DNA from: Verrucomicrobiia bacterium
GTDB lineage: Bacteria > Verrucomicrobiota > Verrucomicrobiia > Limisphaerales > CAIMTB01
Length of the DNA stretch: 64,000 nucleotides
Assembly: GCA_019634625.1 (NCBI GenBank)
Contig: JAHCBA010000026.1
Location: 1-64,000, forward strand
Direction: 5' to 3'
Part shown: positions 35,819 through 45,166 of the stretch, in pieces
Numbering within the stretch: the first letter of the stretch is position 1
Layout: each line of letters opens with the position of its first letter
Translations under genes and position numbers: made by a program
Notes under the pieces: generated by a model
Seen by the model: only the letters and a program-made list of their open reading frames with translations
What the model was told of the DNA's origin: nothing
Databases searched by the model: none

Positions 35819-36064
35819 TCAGGGCGCGGAGCCCCTGGCCTCGTCGCGGCCCGGTGAGTGCGAAAACCGAATTCGTTCGTGTCGCTCGATCTGCACGATG
35901 CGGGAGTGATGCACCGTGATCTCCACCGATCCGAACTCCAACCCTTTCAGGGCAGTCAGAACCGAGTCGGCAAGTTCCTGTGGCATCCCATGGCTCAGGC
36001 GGGTGGAAACGGGGTTGGGCATCGCCCCCGCCTTTGGGCGTTCGTTGTTCTCGGGTGCACTCAT
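35819..36064 (-). CDS. YezD-like small protein (DUF2292)
   Basis: 81 residues from ATG 36064; an in-frame start at 36142 would add about 26 unconserved residues. The core 'VLTALKGLEFGSVEITVHHS' followed by 'RIVQIERHERIRF' matches the YezD/DUF2292 pattern (a short beta-rich domain of 40-50 residues). Members commonly sit beside sulfate-assimilation or cysteine genes; here cysK starts 134 bp downstream on the same strand. Molecular function unknown. Confidence 0.75.
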   Translation of the reverse strand: MSAPENNERPKAGAMPNPVSTRLSHGMPQELADSVLTALKGLEFGSVEITVHHSRIVQIERHERIRFSHSPGRDEARGSAP

Positions 36065-36142
36065 GGCATGGTCGGATAGTTCCAGGGGTTGGTTCTCGGA
36101 TGGAATCGTTCGGGGTCCGCGGGACACAATCGTACCGGTCAC

Positions 36143-36574
36143 TCATCCGCTACCGCCGTCGGTATCTACGGTGGCCAGCCCCACTCTCCTGATCTCCAGT
36201 TGCTGGAGCACATCAAGCACGTCGATCATGTGCTGGTAGTCCACTTCGTCCGCGCCTTGGACCACGACGGCGGTGTCCGGATCGGTGGCTTTCAACCGTT
36301 CCAACCGCACCTTCAACAACGGCACGGTCAACAGTTCCTCGTTCAGGTAAGTCCGCCCGTCCGCCTCCACCACGATTCGATTGATCTGCGGCGGGGGAGC
36401 GGTCGGATCCGCCGGCGGGATCGGCTGGCCGGAGGGCAGGGCCATCTCCAGATTGTTCATCATCTGCGGGGTGGTGATGATGAAAATGATGAGCAGCGAG
36501 AACACCAGGTCGAGCAGCGGCGTCACGTTCAGCTCGTTGAGCGAGTGGTGGGACTTGCGCGAAAACTTCTTCAT
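36143..36574 (-). CDS. exbD: ExbD/TolR biopolymer transport protein
   Basis: 143 residues from ATG 36574, overlapping the TonB stop as ATGA. One N-terminal transmembrane helix ('LLDLVFSLLIIFIITTP') carries the conserved proton-pathway aspartate (D22), preceded by 'NELNVTP'. The periplasmic domain ends in 'MIDVLDVLQQLEIRRVGLAT'. Last gene of the porin-to-ExbD cluster, and the second ExbD in it. Confidence 0.9.
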   Translation of the reverse strand: MKKFSRKSHHSLNELNVTPLLDLVFSLLIIFIITTPQMMNNLEMALPSGQPIPPADPTAPPPQINRIVVEADGRTYLNEELLTVPLLKVRLERLKATDPDTAVVVQGADEVDYQHMIDVLDVLQQLEIRRVGLATVDTDGGSG

Positions 36575-37263
36575 GGCCGCGGCTCCTCGGTGACTTCCTG
36601 GACATCGAACCGCACGAGGACCCGCGCCGGGAAGTCTTCCGGGGGGGGCCGGTTGACCGATGGCGTGGCCGCGATCGCGGCCCTCACACTCTCGTCCCAG
36701 CGGGCATGGCCGGACGACCTTTTCCACGACGGATCGGAGATCCGGCCCGTACGATCGATGCCCACCTCGACCTCGGCGACAAAGGTGTTGTCCGCCACGT
36801 CCACCGGACGGTTCCACCGGGAGCGCAGGGCGTATTCGACGACGCCTTTGTACAGTTGCAGCGGGTCCGTGGAAACCTGCACCGCGCGGCCGCCCTCGAA
36901 GGCGAACGACGGAAGCTGCGCGGCCGGCGGTGCAACGGCCGGTGGTGCAGTGAGTGCGGCGGGCGGCGGTGTTTGGGCCGGCGGCGCCACGGCGGTCCGG
37001 ACGTTGACTTCCGGCTCGGGTTCCGGCGGCAACTCGTCCAGGGGCACTTCGGGGGCGGGTTCCGGCCCGGGTTCGTCCGGTGGCTCCGGCTCCGACTCCT
37101 TGATCATCTGCACGGCGATCGTCTTGAGTTGGGTGCCGAGCAACCCCTCGCGCGCCGCGAAGTAAAACAAGCCCAGCAGGATCGCGCCGTGAAACACGAA
37201 GGAGATGAGCAGGTTGACCTTCGACGAGTTGCGGCGTTTCCGGGGTTTGGTTTGCGGCACCAT
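36571..37263 (-). CDS. tonB: TonB-like energy transducer
   Basis: 230 residues: an N-terminal basic anchor and one transmembrane helix ('LLISFVFHGAILLGLFYF'), a Pro/Glu/Ala-rich spacer (about 55-125) that would span the periplasm, and a C-terminal TonB-fold domain ('VVEYALRSRWNRP', 'EVEVGIDRTGRISD', 'VRAAIAATPSV'). It would transmit proton-motive force from ExbBD to an outer-membrane protein. No TonB-dependent receptor is in the window, so its client is unclear. Confidence 0.88.
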   Translation of the reverse strand: MVPQTKPRKRRNSSKVNLLISFVFHGAILLGLFYFAAREGLLGTQLKTIAVQMIKESEPEPPDEPGPEPAPEVPLDELPPEPEPEVNVRTAVAPPAQTPPPAALTAPPAVAPPAAQLPSFAFEGGRAVQVSTDPLQLYKGVVEYALRSRWNRPVDVADNTFVAEVEVGIDRTGRISDPSWKRSSGHARWDESVRAAIAATPSVNRPPPEDFPARVLVRFDVQEVTEEPRP

Positions 37264-37278
37264 GCGACGGATCCCCGT

Positions 37279-37686
37279 TCAGTTCAGCGGTTCGGTGGCC
37301 AGTTCCACCTTCACCACGTTGGCCTGCTGGCAGGCGTCCAGGACAGCGCGGATCTCCCGATACTTGGTCCGGCCGTCGCCGCGCACGATCACGTTCAAAT
37401 CCGGATCGTCGATCCGCAACGCCACCAGTTGCTGAGGTAGCGAAGCCAGCTCCACCTCCTGCCGGTTCAGGAAGATCCGCCCGCCCGCCTCGACGGTGAT
37501 GAAGTTGGCCTTGGGCGGCGGATCCTTCGGTCGCTGGGAGGCGGCGGGCAGTGCGACATCCAGGTCGTTCACCAGCGGTGTGGTGGTGACAATGAAAATC
37601 ACCAGCAACACGAACGCCAGGTTCAACAGCGGCACGATGTTCAGTTCCGTCACCGCCACATGCGCTGTCCTCGAGCACTTCTTCAT
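37279..37686 (-). CDS. exbD: ExbD/TolR biopolymer transport protein (first of two)
   Basis: 135 residues. The N-terminal helix 'LLNLAFVLLVIFIVTTTP' follows 'TELNIVP'. The usual aspartate is replaced by asparagine (L-L-N-L), unlike its sibling at 36143, so this copy may be structural or regulatory rather than proton-conducting. It ends in 'VLDACQQANVVKVELATEP'. It starts 17 bp after ExbB. Confidence 0.88.
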   Translation of the reverse strand: MKKCSRTAHVAVTELNIVPLLNLAFVLLVIFIVTTTPLVNDLDVALPAASQRPKDPPPKANFITVEAGGRIFLNRQEVELASLPQQLVALRIDDPDLNVIVRGDGRTKYREIRAVLDACQQANVVKVELATEPLN

Positions 37687-37703
37687 GGGTTTGGTGAGTG
37701 CGG

Positions 37704-38507
37704 TCAGCCCGCGTGAGCCGCCAGCGCGTCGGACGGGGCATTCGCCGGTCCGGCCCGGCGGATGGCATCGACAATCTTCTCCTCGAGGTTGCGATTCTCC
37801 ACGTAGGCGTGCTCGATCTGCACGGCGAACCGGCTGGCGAAGCTGTCCAGCTCCTGGGTGATCGCCCGCAATGAAGTGACCATGTAGTTGTAGGCAAACA
37901 TCGCGGGAATGGCCACCAGCAGACCGACCACGGTGGTGAGGAGCGCACCCGCCACGCCGGGAGCCATCGCGGTCAGGCTGGCGGCGTTGGCGATGGCGAC
38001 CCCCGCGAAGGTGTCCATCACACCCCAGACCGTACCCAACAGACCGATGAACGGCCCGCCCGCCACCGCCGTGGACAGCACAATCATCCCCTTCTCGAGC
38101 GCCAACCCCTCCGAGCCGGCGGCTTCTTCCAGAGTTACCTTGACGGCCTCGAAGGAGCCGGTGCTGATCCGGGTTTGTCCCTTGATGTCCCGACCGTTGT
38201 TGGTGAGTTGATAGTCCAGTTCGTCCGCCCCGCGGATATAGAGCTGGTAGATCGGCGCCCCTTCGAATTCCTCACCTCTGCGGCGGATGTCGAGCGGATC
38301 GCGGGTCGTTTCGTAGGCAGCCAGGAATCGCTTGGCCCACTTCCGGGCGATCACTAACTGCCGCAACTTGGTGATGATCACGGTCCAACTGAAAAGCGAC
38401 AACAAGATGAGTGCAAGAATGGTCAGCTTGCCTTCAAGGGTCGCTTTCTCGAAGGCGAACTGCAACGCACCGGACGCGAGCAAGGGGGCGAAGGATAGTG
38501 AAGTCAT
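37704..38507 (-). CDS. exbB: ExbB/TolQ/MotA-family proton channel
   Basis: 267 residues with three transmembrane helices: 'LTILALILLSLFSWTVIITK', then the pair in 'GGPFIGLLGTVWGVMDTFAG' and 'PGVAGALLTTVVGLLVAIPA'. The conserved GLLGTVWG and 'GVAGALLTT' motifs define the MotA/TolQ/ExbB family. It forms the inner-membrane motor with the two ExbD proteins and TonB encoded just downstream. Confidence 0.93.
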   Translation of the reverse strand: MTSLSFAPLLASGALQFAFEKATLEGKLTILALILLSLFSWTVIITKLRQLVIARKWAKRFLAAYETTRDPLDIRRRGEEFEGAPIYQLYIRGADELDYQLTNNGRDIKGQTRISTGSFEAVKVTLEEAAGSEGLALEKGMIVLSTAVAGGPFIGLLGTVWGVMDTFAGVAIANAASLTAMAPGVAGALLTTVVGLLVAIPAMFAYNYMVTSLRAITQELDSFASRFAVQIEHAYVENRNLEEKIVDAIRRAGPANAPSDALAAHAG

Positions 38508-38519
38508 GAGATGGGAATT

Positions 38520-41500
38520 TTAGGGGAGAATGACGGTCACCCGGCCTACCGTGCGGGTCAGGGTTGGTCTTGTTCCGGCGAACGACGGACGCTTCTCTTC
38601 CTCCTCGTCGTCGGCCCGGGCGGCGGCGTTGCGTGCCGAGTCGTCGCCCGCAAGGCTCTGGCTCGCGGCGGCCGCGGCTGTGCCCTGCCCGAATCCCACC
38701 TGCGAGGAGGAAACGTCGCCGCTGGCCGCGACATTCTGGGAGAGCAGCGCGGCATCCACCGAGGTGCCGCTGGCACTGACACTCCCCACGCCGATGATGG
38801 TGCCCGAGACGCTGCCGCCCGCGCCGACGTTCACATCGCCCTGCGCGAGCGCGGTCACATTCACGTTTTGCTGGGCGCTCAAGTCGATGTTCTCCCGCGC
38901 GAACACCAGTCCCTGGATGTCGCCCGTGGCCTCCAGCTTCACGGTGCCGCCGATCACCCCGGACCCGCTGGCGTTGATGCTGCCCTCGTGGATCACGTTT
39001 CCATCCGCATCCCGTGTTCCCGCCACCAGAGTCACCGTACCGGCAGAAGCGCCCAACCCGTTGAGAGGGATCTGCACCACGCCGCCCGCGCTGGCAATGA
39101 TGTCGCCGCGCGGCGTCTCCACCAGGATGTTGCCGACGTCGTTCACTGAGGCTGGGAAGCCCGGATCCTGGGACACGGGAAAACTGGTGGCTAAAATGCC
39201 GCTGCCGGGAATCGTCGGGGCGTAGGAACGGATGGCCCGCGTCTCGGGATCGACGAAGATCTTCTCGACGGTGGCCGCCCCGGTGCCACCGGTGCCGGCG
39301 TCGATGTTTCCTTCCAGCGAGCGCACCAGGACATTGCCGCCGTCATAGGCCGCGATGCGGGAGCCGTTCACGTTGATGTTTCCCCGCGCGATCACCGTCA
39401 CGTCGCTCGGGTCCACCGTGAAGATGCCTCGTGCCGCCGCGTCACTGACCGTGAAATCACGGGAGCCGACATTGACCTCGCCTTCCGCCAGCACGGTGAT
39501 GTCGCCCCCGTTCACCGACGAGATCTTGCTGGAGAACATGTCGAGGTCGCCCGCCAGCGTCACGTTGATGTCCGCACCGCGCGTGAACAGTTGGGCGAGG
39601 GCGGAATTCGCGCGCGGCCCCTGCGACACGATGCCGACCGTGGCGCCGAGATCGAGATTCTGCGCCCGGATGTCGAACGCGCCGCCTCCGCCCAGACGGT
39701 AGCCGGTGTCGGGATTGAGCGGCACATCCTGACTGGCAGCAAACAACTGATGAAGGACCGTCGCCGGAAGAAACGCCGCGCTCTGCGTGGCCGGCTCGCC
39801 GTCCGGCAGGATGACCGGGATGCCGTCGGCATCGAACACGCGCACGGTCAGGTTCAACAAGGCCTGCAACTGCGCGCCGGTCATGCGGCCCTGAAAAGTC
39901 AGCGCTTGAGTCGCGGTGTCGTAGAAGAAGCGGTTCTCCACCCCCGCTGCGCCACCGGTCAGCGGCGGATAGACGAGGTCCAGCACCGGGTCGAACAAGG
40001 TAAAGTTCGGAGCCGCCTCGGAGAGGATGGTGGTGAACTCGTTTCGGTTGAGAATGTCCCCTCCGACATGGATGAACGTCACGTCATCGGCGCGCAGGTT
40101 CTGCCCTTCGAACCGGCTGTTGACCATGTTGCCGCCGACCGTGATCTCCGCGCGCTTCGCCGATCCCAGCAGAATGCCCCGTACGTCTCCGGCGATCGCG
40201 AGCCGCACCGGTTCGCCGTTATTGAGATGGACGGGCGTTGCGGCATGGTCCGCGATGCCGAAATCGCCGAAAGCACGATACTGAATGCGTTCGCTGTCCG
40301 ACAAAACGAGTTGGGTAAGCCCGCTGGACTTGGTGCCGACGAGCGAGCCGCCGTCCGTGGTGACGATGTCGAGCCCGCCCAATGGCGAAGGGAACAACAG
40401 GACATCGTTGCCGAGCACCACGCCGCCCGCGCCGGCCAGGATCGTCAGGGTGCCCGGATAGATGGGAGGCATGCCCTGTGAGAAAGCGTCGTTGAACCTG
40501 GGCAGACCGGTACCGCGCAACTGGACCGAATTGCCGGCGCTCAGGTGAGCGTAGGCCCCTGGGGCGTAATCGAAACGATGCCGGTTGGGCGACGTGCTGG
40601 CACCGAGGTTGTTGTACAACCCGTTTGGATTGCGCACCTCCTGGAGAAGAAGGTCGCGTCCGGCGGTAACCGTCCATCCGCCATCGATCAGACTCAACGC
40701 CAGCAGGCGCGAGGCGATTCCGGCATCGCGCACGGCCGTGATTTCACCCGAGCCATTCCGCACGACATAATGGCCGCTCACATCCCGGCCCGCCGAGATC
40801 GTTACATTACCCGGCTGGGCGCCGAAAGCACCGCTGCCGGCATTGGGCTGAGTACCCCCCGCGGCCGGCAGGAAACTCATGACGTCCAGCCCGGCGACGA
40901 GCGAGAGATCGCCGCCGGCGGCCGTGCCGATGCCGCCCAGATTGGGGTGAACAGTGTAGCCGGTGGGCTGGAATTGAAAGCCGTTGGCCTTGGTGCCGGT
41001 GTTGATGCTGCCCGCCAGCGCCTCGACCGCGATCGATCCCCCTGCAGTGGTGCGGACATGACCCGCCGCCACGGTGACGTTGTTGCCCGCGCGCAATTGA
41101 ATGTCGCCGTCCCGGGTGTCGAGGAAGCCCGTGCCGGCAAAGACAATGTTCCCCGATCCGGACGTCACCGCGCCTTGGCCCGCGGCAAAATTGCGGCCCG
41201 CCTCCAGGGTCACCGACCAGTTGTCGCCGGCCAGGATGCCCGCGCCATCGGCAATGGAGATGTCGTTGCCCGCCTCCAGCTTGAGCCGGCTGCCGGACTC
41301 GCTCGAACCGGTGGAGACCGCCAGATCCCAGAACGTCCCGGCCGCGAGCGTGATGTTCCGCAACGCCTGCAAGGTGATCTGCGAAAACCCGAGGAACGAC
41401 GAGTTCACGTCCAGGTTCAACGTGCCGTCGGCGGGAGGATCGCCCGCACCCACCGAGCCCGAACCGGCGCTGCCGCTGCCAGAGCTGCCGATCACGATAT

Positions 41501-42608
41501 CCAACGGGTCGATCAGGAGTTGCCCACCCCGATGACCGGCGGCGGCGCGGGCATCGATTTCCGAACGGATCGCGTGCATGTGGGGCGCGGAAACCTCAAT
41601 GAACCCACCGTCACCGCCCTGCCTTCCCCCTGTGACTCGAATCGTCGAACCGGCCGCATCGGCATACGAACCCTCCGACTTGATGACGATCCCGCCGCCG
41701 GAACCGTCACCCTCACCTCCGTGGGCGGAGAGCTTCGAAGTCTGGCCGAGCGCGATGGCATCGCTGGCGAACAATTCGATGATGCCGTTGCGCTCGCGCA
41801 CCGAATTCGCCTGAACCAACCCTTCCTGATTCACCACCCGTGCGTGCAACGCGATGGTGCCCGCATCGGCGATCAGGCGTCCGGAGTTGTCCACCGAACC
41901 GGATGGCAGCGCCACCGCCGCGCTCAGGCCACGTCCGTCCGGACGCTCGCTCAACAGCACTTCCTGACCGGCCAGCAAGCCGATGTTCCCGCCCGGAGCG
42001 GAGATCGTTCCGTGATTCTGAATCTGTTCTGCGATCAAGAAGGCCGGACCGCCGTTGCCGACATTCAACTGGCCATAATTGATGATGCTCGCGGATGGCG
42101 GGGCACCGTTGAACTGCCAGAAGAGGCCCGCGCCGGATTCGACCGGCGTGACCGGCGCCGTCGAAACCACCAGCCCCGCCGCGCTCACGAACGAGTCTGG
42201 TCCGAAGTGGAAGCCCGCCTGGTTCATCAGCACCACGGTGCCGTTGGCCTCGAGGCTGCCGTGAATCTGCGACGGGTTCCGATCGTGAATCCGGTTCCAG
42301 ACCACCGATGATGCGGAGGGCTGGATGAATCGCGTCGTCTCGCCGGCGCCGATGTTGAACGACTGCCAGTTAATGACGGCGTTGTGAGACGCCGTGACGT
42401 TAAGCTGGGCTCCGTTGACCGAAACGTTCGCGGTGCCGCTCTGGACGCTCGGCCCGTTCGGATTGCCCAGCGCCGACCAGGGAGAGAACATCACTCCCGC
42501 CGCACCGAGACACAGCCAGCGCGCAGCCGGCGTGAGTCGCCCCGCACCAGCCAACATCCGGGCGCGGAACCGTTCGGGGAAAAGTCGCTTGAAGATTTTC
42601 CGCTTCAT
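38520..42608 (-). CDS. TpsA-type exoprotein with filamentous haemagglutinin N-terminal domain
   Basis: 1362 residues from ATG 42608, overlapping the transporter stop (TGATG); an upstream in-frame extension is rejected. An extended signal peptide ('RWLCLGAAGVMFSPWSALG') is followed by the TPS secretion domain: 'NWQSFNIGAGETTRFIQPSA', 'NRIHDRNPSQIHGSLEANG' and 'VVLMNQAGFHFGPDSFVSAA'. The remainder is a right-handed beta-helix of imperfect repeats ('GGDITVLAEGEVNVGS', 'NINVNGSRIAAYDGGN'). Its partner transporter is the next gene upstream. Likely surface-exposed or released adhesin; the C-terminus shows no toxin domain. Confidence 0.88.
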   Translation of the reverse strand: MKRKIFKRLFPERFRARMLAGAGRLTPAARWLCLGAAGVMFSPWSALGNPNGPSVQSGTANVSVNGAQLNVTASHNAVINWQSFNIGAGETTRFIQPSASSVVWNRIHDRNPSQIHGSLEANGTVVLMNQAGFHFGPDSFVSAAGLVVSTAPVTPVESGAGLFWQFNGAPPSASIINYGQLNVGNGGPAFLIAEQIQNHGTISAPGGNIGLLAGQEVLLSERPDGRGLSAAVALPSGSVDNSGRLIADAGTIALHARVVNQEGLVQANSVRERNGIIELFASDAIALGQTSKLSAHGGEGDGSGGGIVIKSEGSYADAAGSTIRVTGGRQGGDGGFIEVSAPHMHAIRSEIDARAAAGHRGGQLLIDPLDIVIGSSGSGSAGSGSVGAGDPPADGTLNLDVNSSFLGFSQITLQALRNITLAAGTFWDLAVSTGSSESGSRLKLEAGNDISIADGAGILAGDNWSVTLEAGRNFAAGQGAVTSGSGNIVFAGTGFLDTRDGDIQLRAGNNVTVAAGHVRTTAGGSIAVEALAGSINTGTKANGFQFQPTGYTVHPNLGGIGTAAGGDLSLVAGLDVMSFLPAAGGTQPNAGSGAFGAQPGNVTISAGRDVSGHYVVRNGSGEITAVRDAGIASRLLALSLIDGGWTVTAGRDLLLQEVRNPNGLYNNLGASTSPNRHRFDYAPGAYAHLSAGNSVQLRGTGLPRFNDAFSQGMPPIYPGTLTILAGAGGVVLGNDVLLFPSPLGGLDIVTTDGGSLVGTKSSGLTQLVLSDSERIQYRAFGDFGIADHAATPVHLNNGEPVRLAIAGDVRGILLGSAKRAEITVGGNMVNSRFEGQNLRADDVTFIHVGGDILNRNEFTTILSEAAPNFTLFDPVLDLVYPPLTGGAAGVENRFFYDTATQALTFQGRMTGAQLQALLNLTVRVFDADGIPVILPDGEPATQSAAFLPATVLHQLFAASQDVPLNPDTGYRLGGGGAFDIRAQNLDLGATVGIVSQGPRANSALAQLFTRGADINVTLAGDLDMFSSKISSVNGGDITVLAEGEVNVGSRDFTVSDAAARGIFTVDPSDVTVIARGNINVNGSRIAAYDGGNVLVRSLEGNIDAGTGGTGAATVEKIFVDPETRAIRSYAPTIPGSGILATSFPVSQDPGFPASVNDVGNILVETPRGDIIASAGGVVQIPLNGLGASAGTVTLVAGTRDADGNVIHEGSINASGSGVIGGTVKLEATGDIQGLVFARENIDLSAQQNVNVTALAQGDVNVGAGGSVSGTIIGVGSVSASGTSVDAALLSQNVAASGDVSSSQVGFGQGTAAAAASQSLAGDDSARNAAARADDEEEEKRPSFAGTRPTLTRTVGRVTVILP

Positions 42609-45085
42609 CAGAATTGGCCTCCGAGGGAGAAGTAGGCGCGCGGCCCATTGACCGATGTGTTGATCGATTCCAGCAGTGGCCAACCCACGACGATGCGCAG
42701 GTCCACCGTGTTGTTCACGTTGGCGGAGACTCCGAAGCCCGTGCCCCAGAGCTGGAGGCGCGAGTCCGACACCGCACCGGGGTGGAGCAGATAGCCCTCC
42801 CCGTAGTCCATGAAAACGGAACCCCGCACCCACACCGGCCAGTCCCCGGACCAGCCGGGCGCGTGCGTGTTGAGGAAGGGTGTGCGCAACTCCACGCTTC
42901 CCAGCCAGCCGGAGTCACCATACTGGTCCCCCTCGTAGTAACCGCGCACACTGTTGACACCCCCCAACGCAAACTGCTCGTTGCCGATCAATGGCCCCGT
43001 CGCGGCCTGGCCGCTGGCACGCAGCAGCAGCGACCAGTCTTTGAACACCCGTTGGTCCCGCGCGAGCGCCAGCACGGCCCTGCCATACAGGGCACGGGCC
43101 CGGGGAGAATAGGAGAGCGCGGAGAAACTGCCGTCCCCACCCATGAAGTTGCCGCTGAAGCCGACGCTGGCCGAGAAGGTTCCCCCCGCGTCGCTTCGAG
43201 AGAAGTCGCCGCCAACGAACAGCGGCAGGTACTCCACGTCGTTGCGCCGGACCGGCTGCGGAGAGGCGACCCGGCTTTCGATCGTCTGCGATCCCTGCGC
43301 GTTGGTCACCACGGTGGTGATGATGAAATTGTTCGTGTTGAAACTCTCCAGCGAATAGCGCTTCCAGTCGGGTCCGAAGGAGTAACTGAACCGTCGCCGC
43401 TCATCCAATGTTTGCGGGACGCTCAGACGCGCTCCGACCCCCTCGTTCAACGAGATGTTCTGCCCGCTGTCCTGCGAGACGATCGTCAGCAACGGCGTCT
43501 GCGAGACGATGGTGGCGGGGCCAAGCTGAACTCCGGTGTCGCTCGACGAGGCGCTGCCAAACACCGTCAGGTCGGACCGCGATCCCGGCGGCGGCAGGCG
43601 GAACTGGCGCGTGGCCTCGTCGTAACCGAAGGCCCCCGAACGACCGATCCGGTCCTCGATGGACTCGGCCGCCCCAAAAGGCAGCCGGTAGTAGGCGCCG
43701 TAGTTGGCGATGAGCGGGCGGTTGAACAGGTAATCCGAAACGGCGCCCCTTTCCTTGTAGGCTTCGGGTGTGAACCCATAGGACAGCCCGACCTGATGCT
43801 CCCTCTGCCAGAGGTTGTTATACTGCGCGGAGGCGTTGATGCGCCAATCGGGGGTGCCGGGCGTGGAGTGATTGTTGAGATCCACGCGGCCGTGCAGCGG
43901 CAGACGGTCTTTCACCCGCAACGTCAGCGCGCTGGTGCCCGGCTCGGGGCCGGGGCCTATGGTCGGATAAATCTGGCGGTCTCGGTTCTGGTTCGCGAGA
44001 TCGAGTTCGCGCTGAAAGATCAAACTGTTGAGATGGGTGTTGGTGCGGAGACTCGGCAGCGCCCGCATCACATTGTCTTTGCTGAAATGCCTGTTGCCCA
44101 GCACCTGGATGTCCGCCAGCACCCCTTCGGTGACCTGGACTTTCACGGTGGCGTCCGTCAGTTGCTGCTGGGGCAGGCTGACGGAGACGGTGGCATAGCC
44201 GCGCTCGCGGTAGGCCAGTTGCAGTTCGCCCAAGGCGGCCTGAATTTGACTCAGGCTGACTTCGGAGCCGACGGCGGCGGCCAGGATTCCCTCGATGGTT
44301 TCCGGGCGGAGCAGCGTGTTGCCCGCCACCTCGTAGCGGCGCACTTCAAAGACCGGACCATCGGCCGGAGTTTCCTCCACCGTGGCGGCCAGTTGTGTCC
44401 GGTCACGATCCGGCTCGGGCGTCAGCCCCTCGTCGATCCAAATGGCCACGGTGCCGTCGGTGAGGAGTTGCTGCCGCAATTGCACCGCCACCCGCGTGTA
44501 ACCACGCTGCCGGTAGGCCTCGCGCAGGCGGTGCAGGGCGTCCTGCAAAGTCTCCACACTGGTGTTCGGTCCGGCCGCCGGGCCGAGAATGCGGTCAATC
44601 TCCTCCACCGGCAGCAGGGTGTTGCCGCGGACCTCGAAATGCCGCACGTCATAGGCCGGGGCCGTCCAGGCCGGCACAGTCGAGGGATCGATTGCCTCGG
44701 CTGGCTCCGGGCCCCGTTGGGACGGTCCTTCCACCCCTTCCACCACCCGCAACCGCACCACCCCGTCCGTCATTGCCTGCCGCGGAAGCTGCACCGCCGC
44801 GCCGGCATAACCTCGATCGCGATAGGCCTGTTGAAGCTTCGCCAGCGTCCGGCGGATCAACGGCACACTCACCGCCGGCCCGACGGCCTCGGCCATGATC
44901 TGGTCGATTCTCCTCTGATCCAGCACCGTGCTGCCGCTGACCTCGTAGCGTCGCACTTCAAAGGTGGGCACGGCGGCACGCGCACCGGCTGGGTCGGCCG
45001 CCCCCTCCGGCGCGGGCTGCGCCCAGACCAGGCCACCACCCAGCAACAGGGCCAGGAAAGTGTGGAGTGAGGGTCGCAAACGCAT
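42608..45085 (-). CDS. TpsB-type outer-membrane transporter with tandem POTRA-like domains
   Basis: 825 residues. The signal peptide 'FLALLLGGGLVWA' is followed by three consecutive POTRA_2-like repeats of about 100 residues ('FEVRRYEVSGSTVLDQRRID', 'YDVRHFEVRGNTLLPVEEID', 'FEVRRYEVAGNTLLRPETIE'), each with 'AYRxRGY' and a 'LTDGTV'-type end, then a fourth degenerate one ('ADIQVLGNRHFSKDNV'). The ShlB/FhaC 16-strand barrel follows (about 400-825), with 'NHSTPGTPDWRINASAQYNN' near its start. FhaC-type transporters have two POTRA domains, so the expanded array is unusual. Confidence 0.9.
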   Translation of the reverse strand: MRLRPSLHTFLALLLGGGLVWAQPAPEGAADPAGARAAVPTFEVRRYEVSGSTVLDQRRIDQIMAEAVGPAVSVPLIRRTLAKLQQAYRDRGYAGAAVQLPRQAMTDGVVRLRVVEGVEGPSQRGPEPAEAIDPSTVPAWTAPAYDVRHFEVRGNTLLPVEEIDRILGPAAGPNTSVETLQDALHRLREAYRQRGYTRVAVQLRQQLLTDGTVAIWIDEGLTPEPDRDRTQLAATVEETPADGPVFEVRRYEVAGNTLLRPETIEGILAAAVGSEVSLSQIQAALGELQLAYRERGYATVSVSLPQQQLTDATVKVQVTEGVLADIQVLGNRHFSKDNVMRALPSLRTNTHLNSLIFQRELDLANQNRDRQIYPTIGPGPEPGTSALTLRVKDRLPLHGRVDLNNHSTPGTPDWRINASAQYNNLWQREHQVGLSYGFTPEAYKERGAVSDYLFNRPLIANYGAYYRLPFGAAESIEDRIGRSGAFGYDEATRQFRLPPPGSRSDLTVFGSASSSDTGVQLGPATIVSQTPLLTIVSQDSGQNISLNEGVGARLSVPQTLDERRRFSYSFGPDWKRYSLESFNTNNFIITTVVTNAQGSQTIESRVASPQPVRRNDVEYLPLFVGGDFSRSDAGGTFSASVGFSGNFMGGDGSFSALSYSPRARALYGRAVLALARDQRVFKDWSLLLRASGQAATGPLIGNEQFALGGVNSVRGYYEGDQYGDSGWLGSVELRTPFLNTHAPGWSGDWPVWVRGSVFMDYGEGYLLHPGAVSDSRLQLWGTGFGVSANVNNTVDLRIVVGWPLLESINTSVNGPRAYFSLGGQF

Positions 45086-45119
45086 GATGCTCAGAGAATC
45101 GCCGGGGTTTTTCCCAATG

Positions 45120-45148
45120 CCCGGCGCGAGGGGCCGCCCCGCGCCGGG
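45120..45148. other. GC-rich stem-loop in the leader of the TpsB gene
   Basis: A 9-bp stem (cccggcgcg 45120-45128 / cgcgccggg 45140-45148) with an 11-nt loop lies between the putative binding protein and the transporter. On the transcribed strand it is followed by A-rich rather than T-rich DNA, so it is more likely an RNA-stability or attenuation element than an intrinsic terminator. Confidence 0.45.
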
Positions 45149-45166
45149 TCTTCGGGTGGATGGTGG

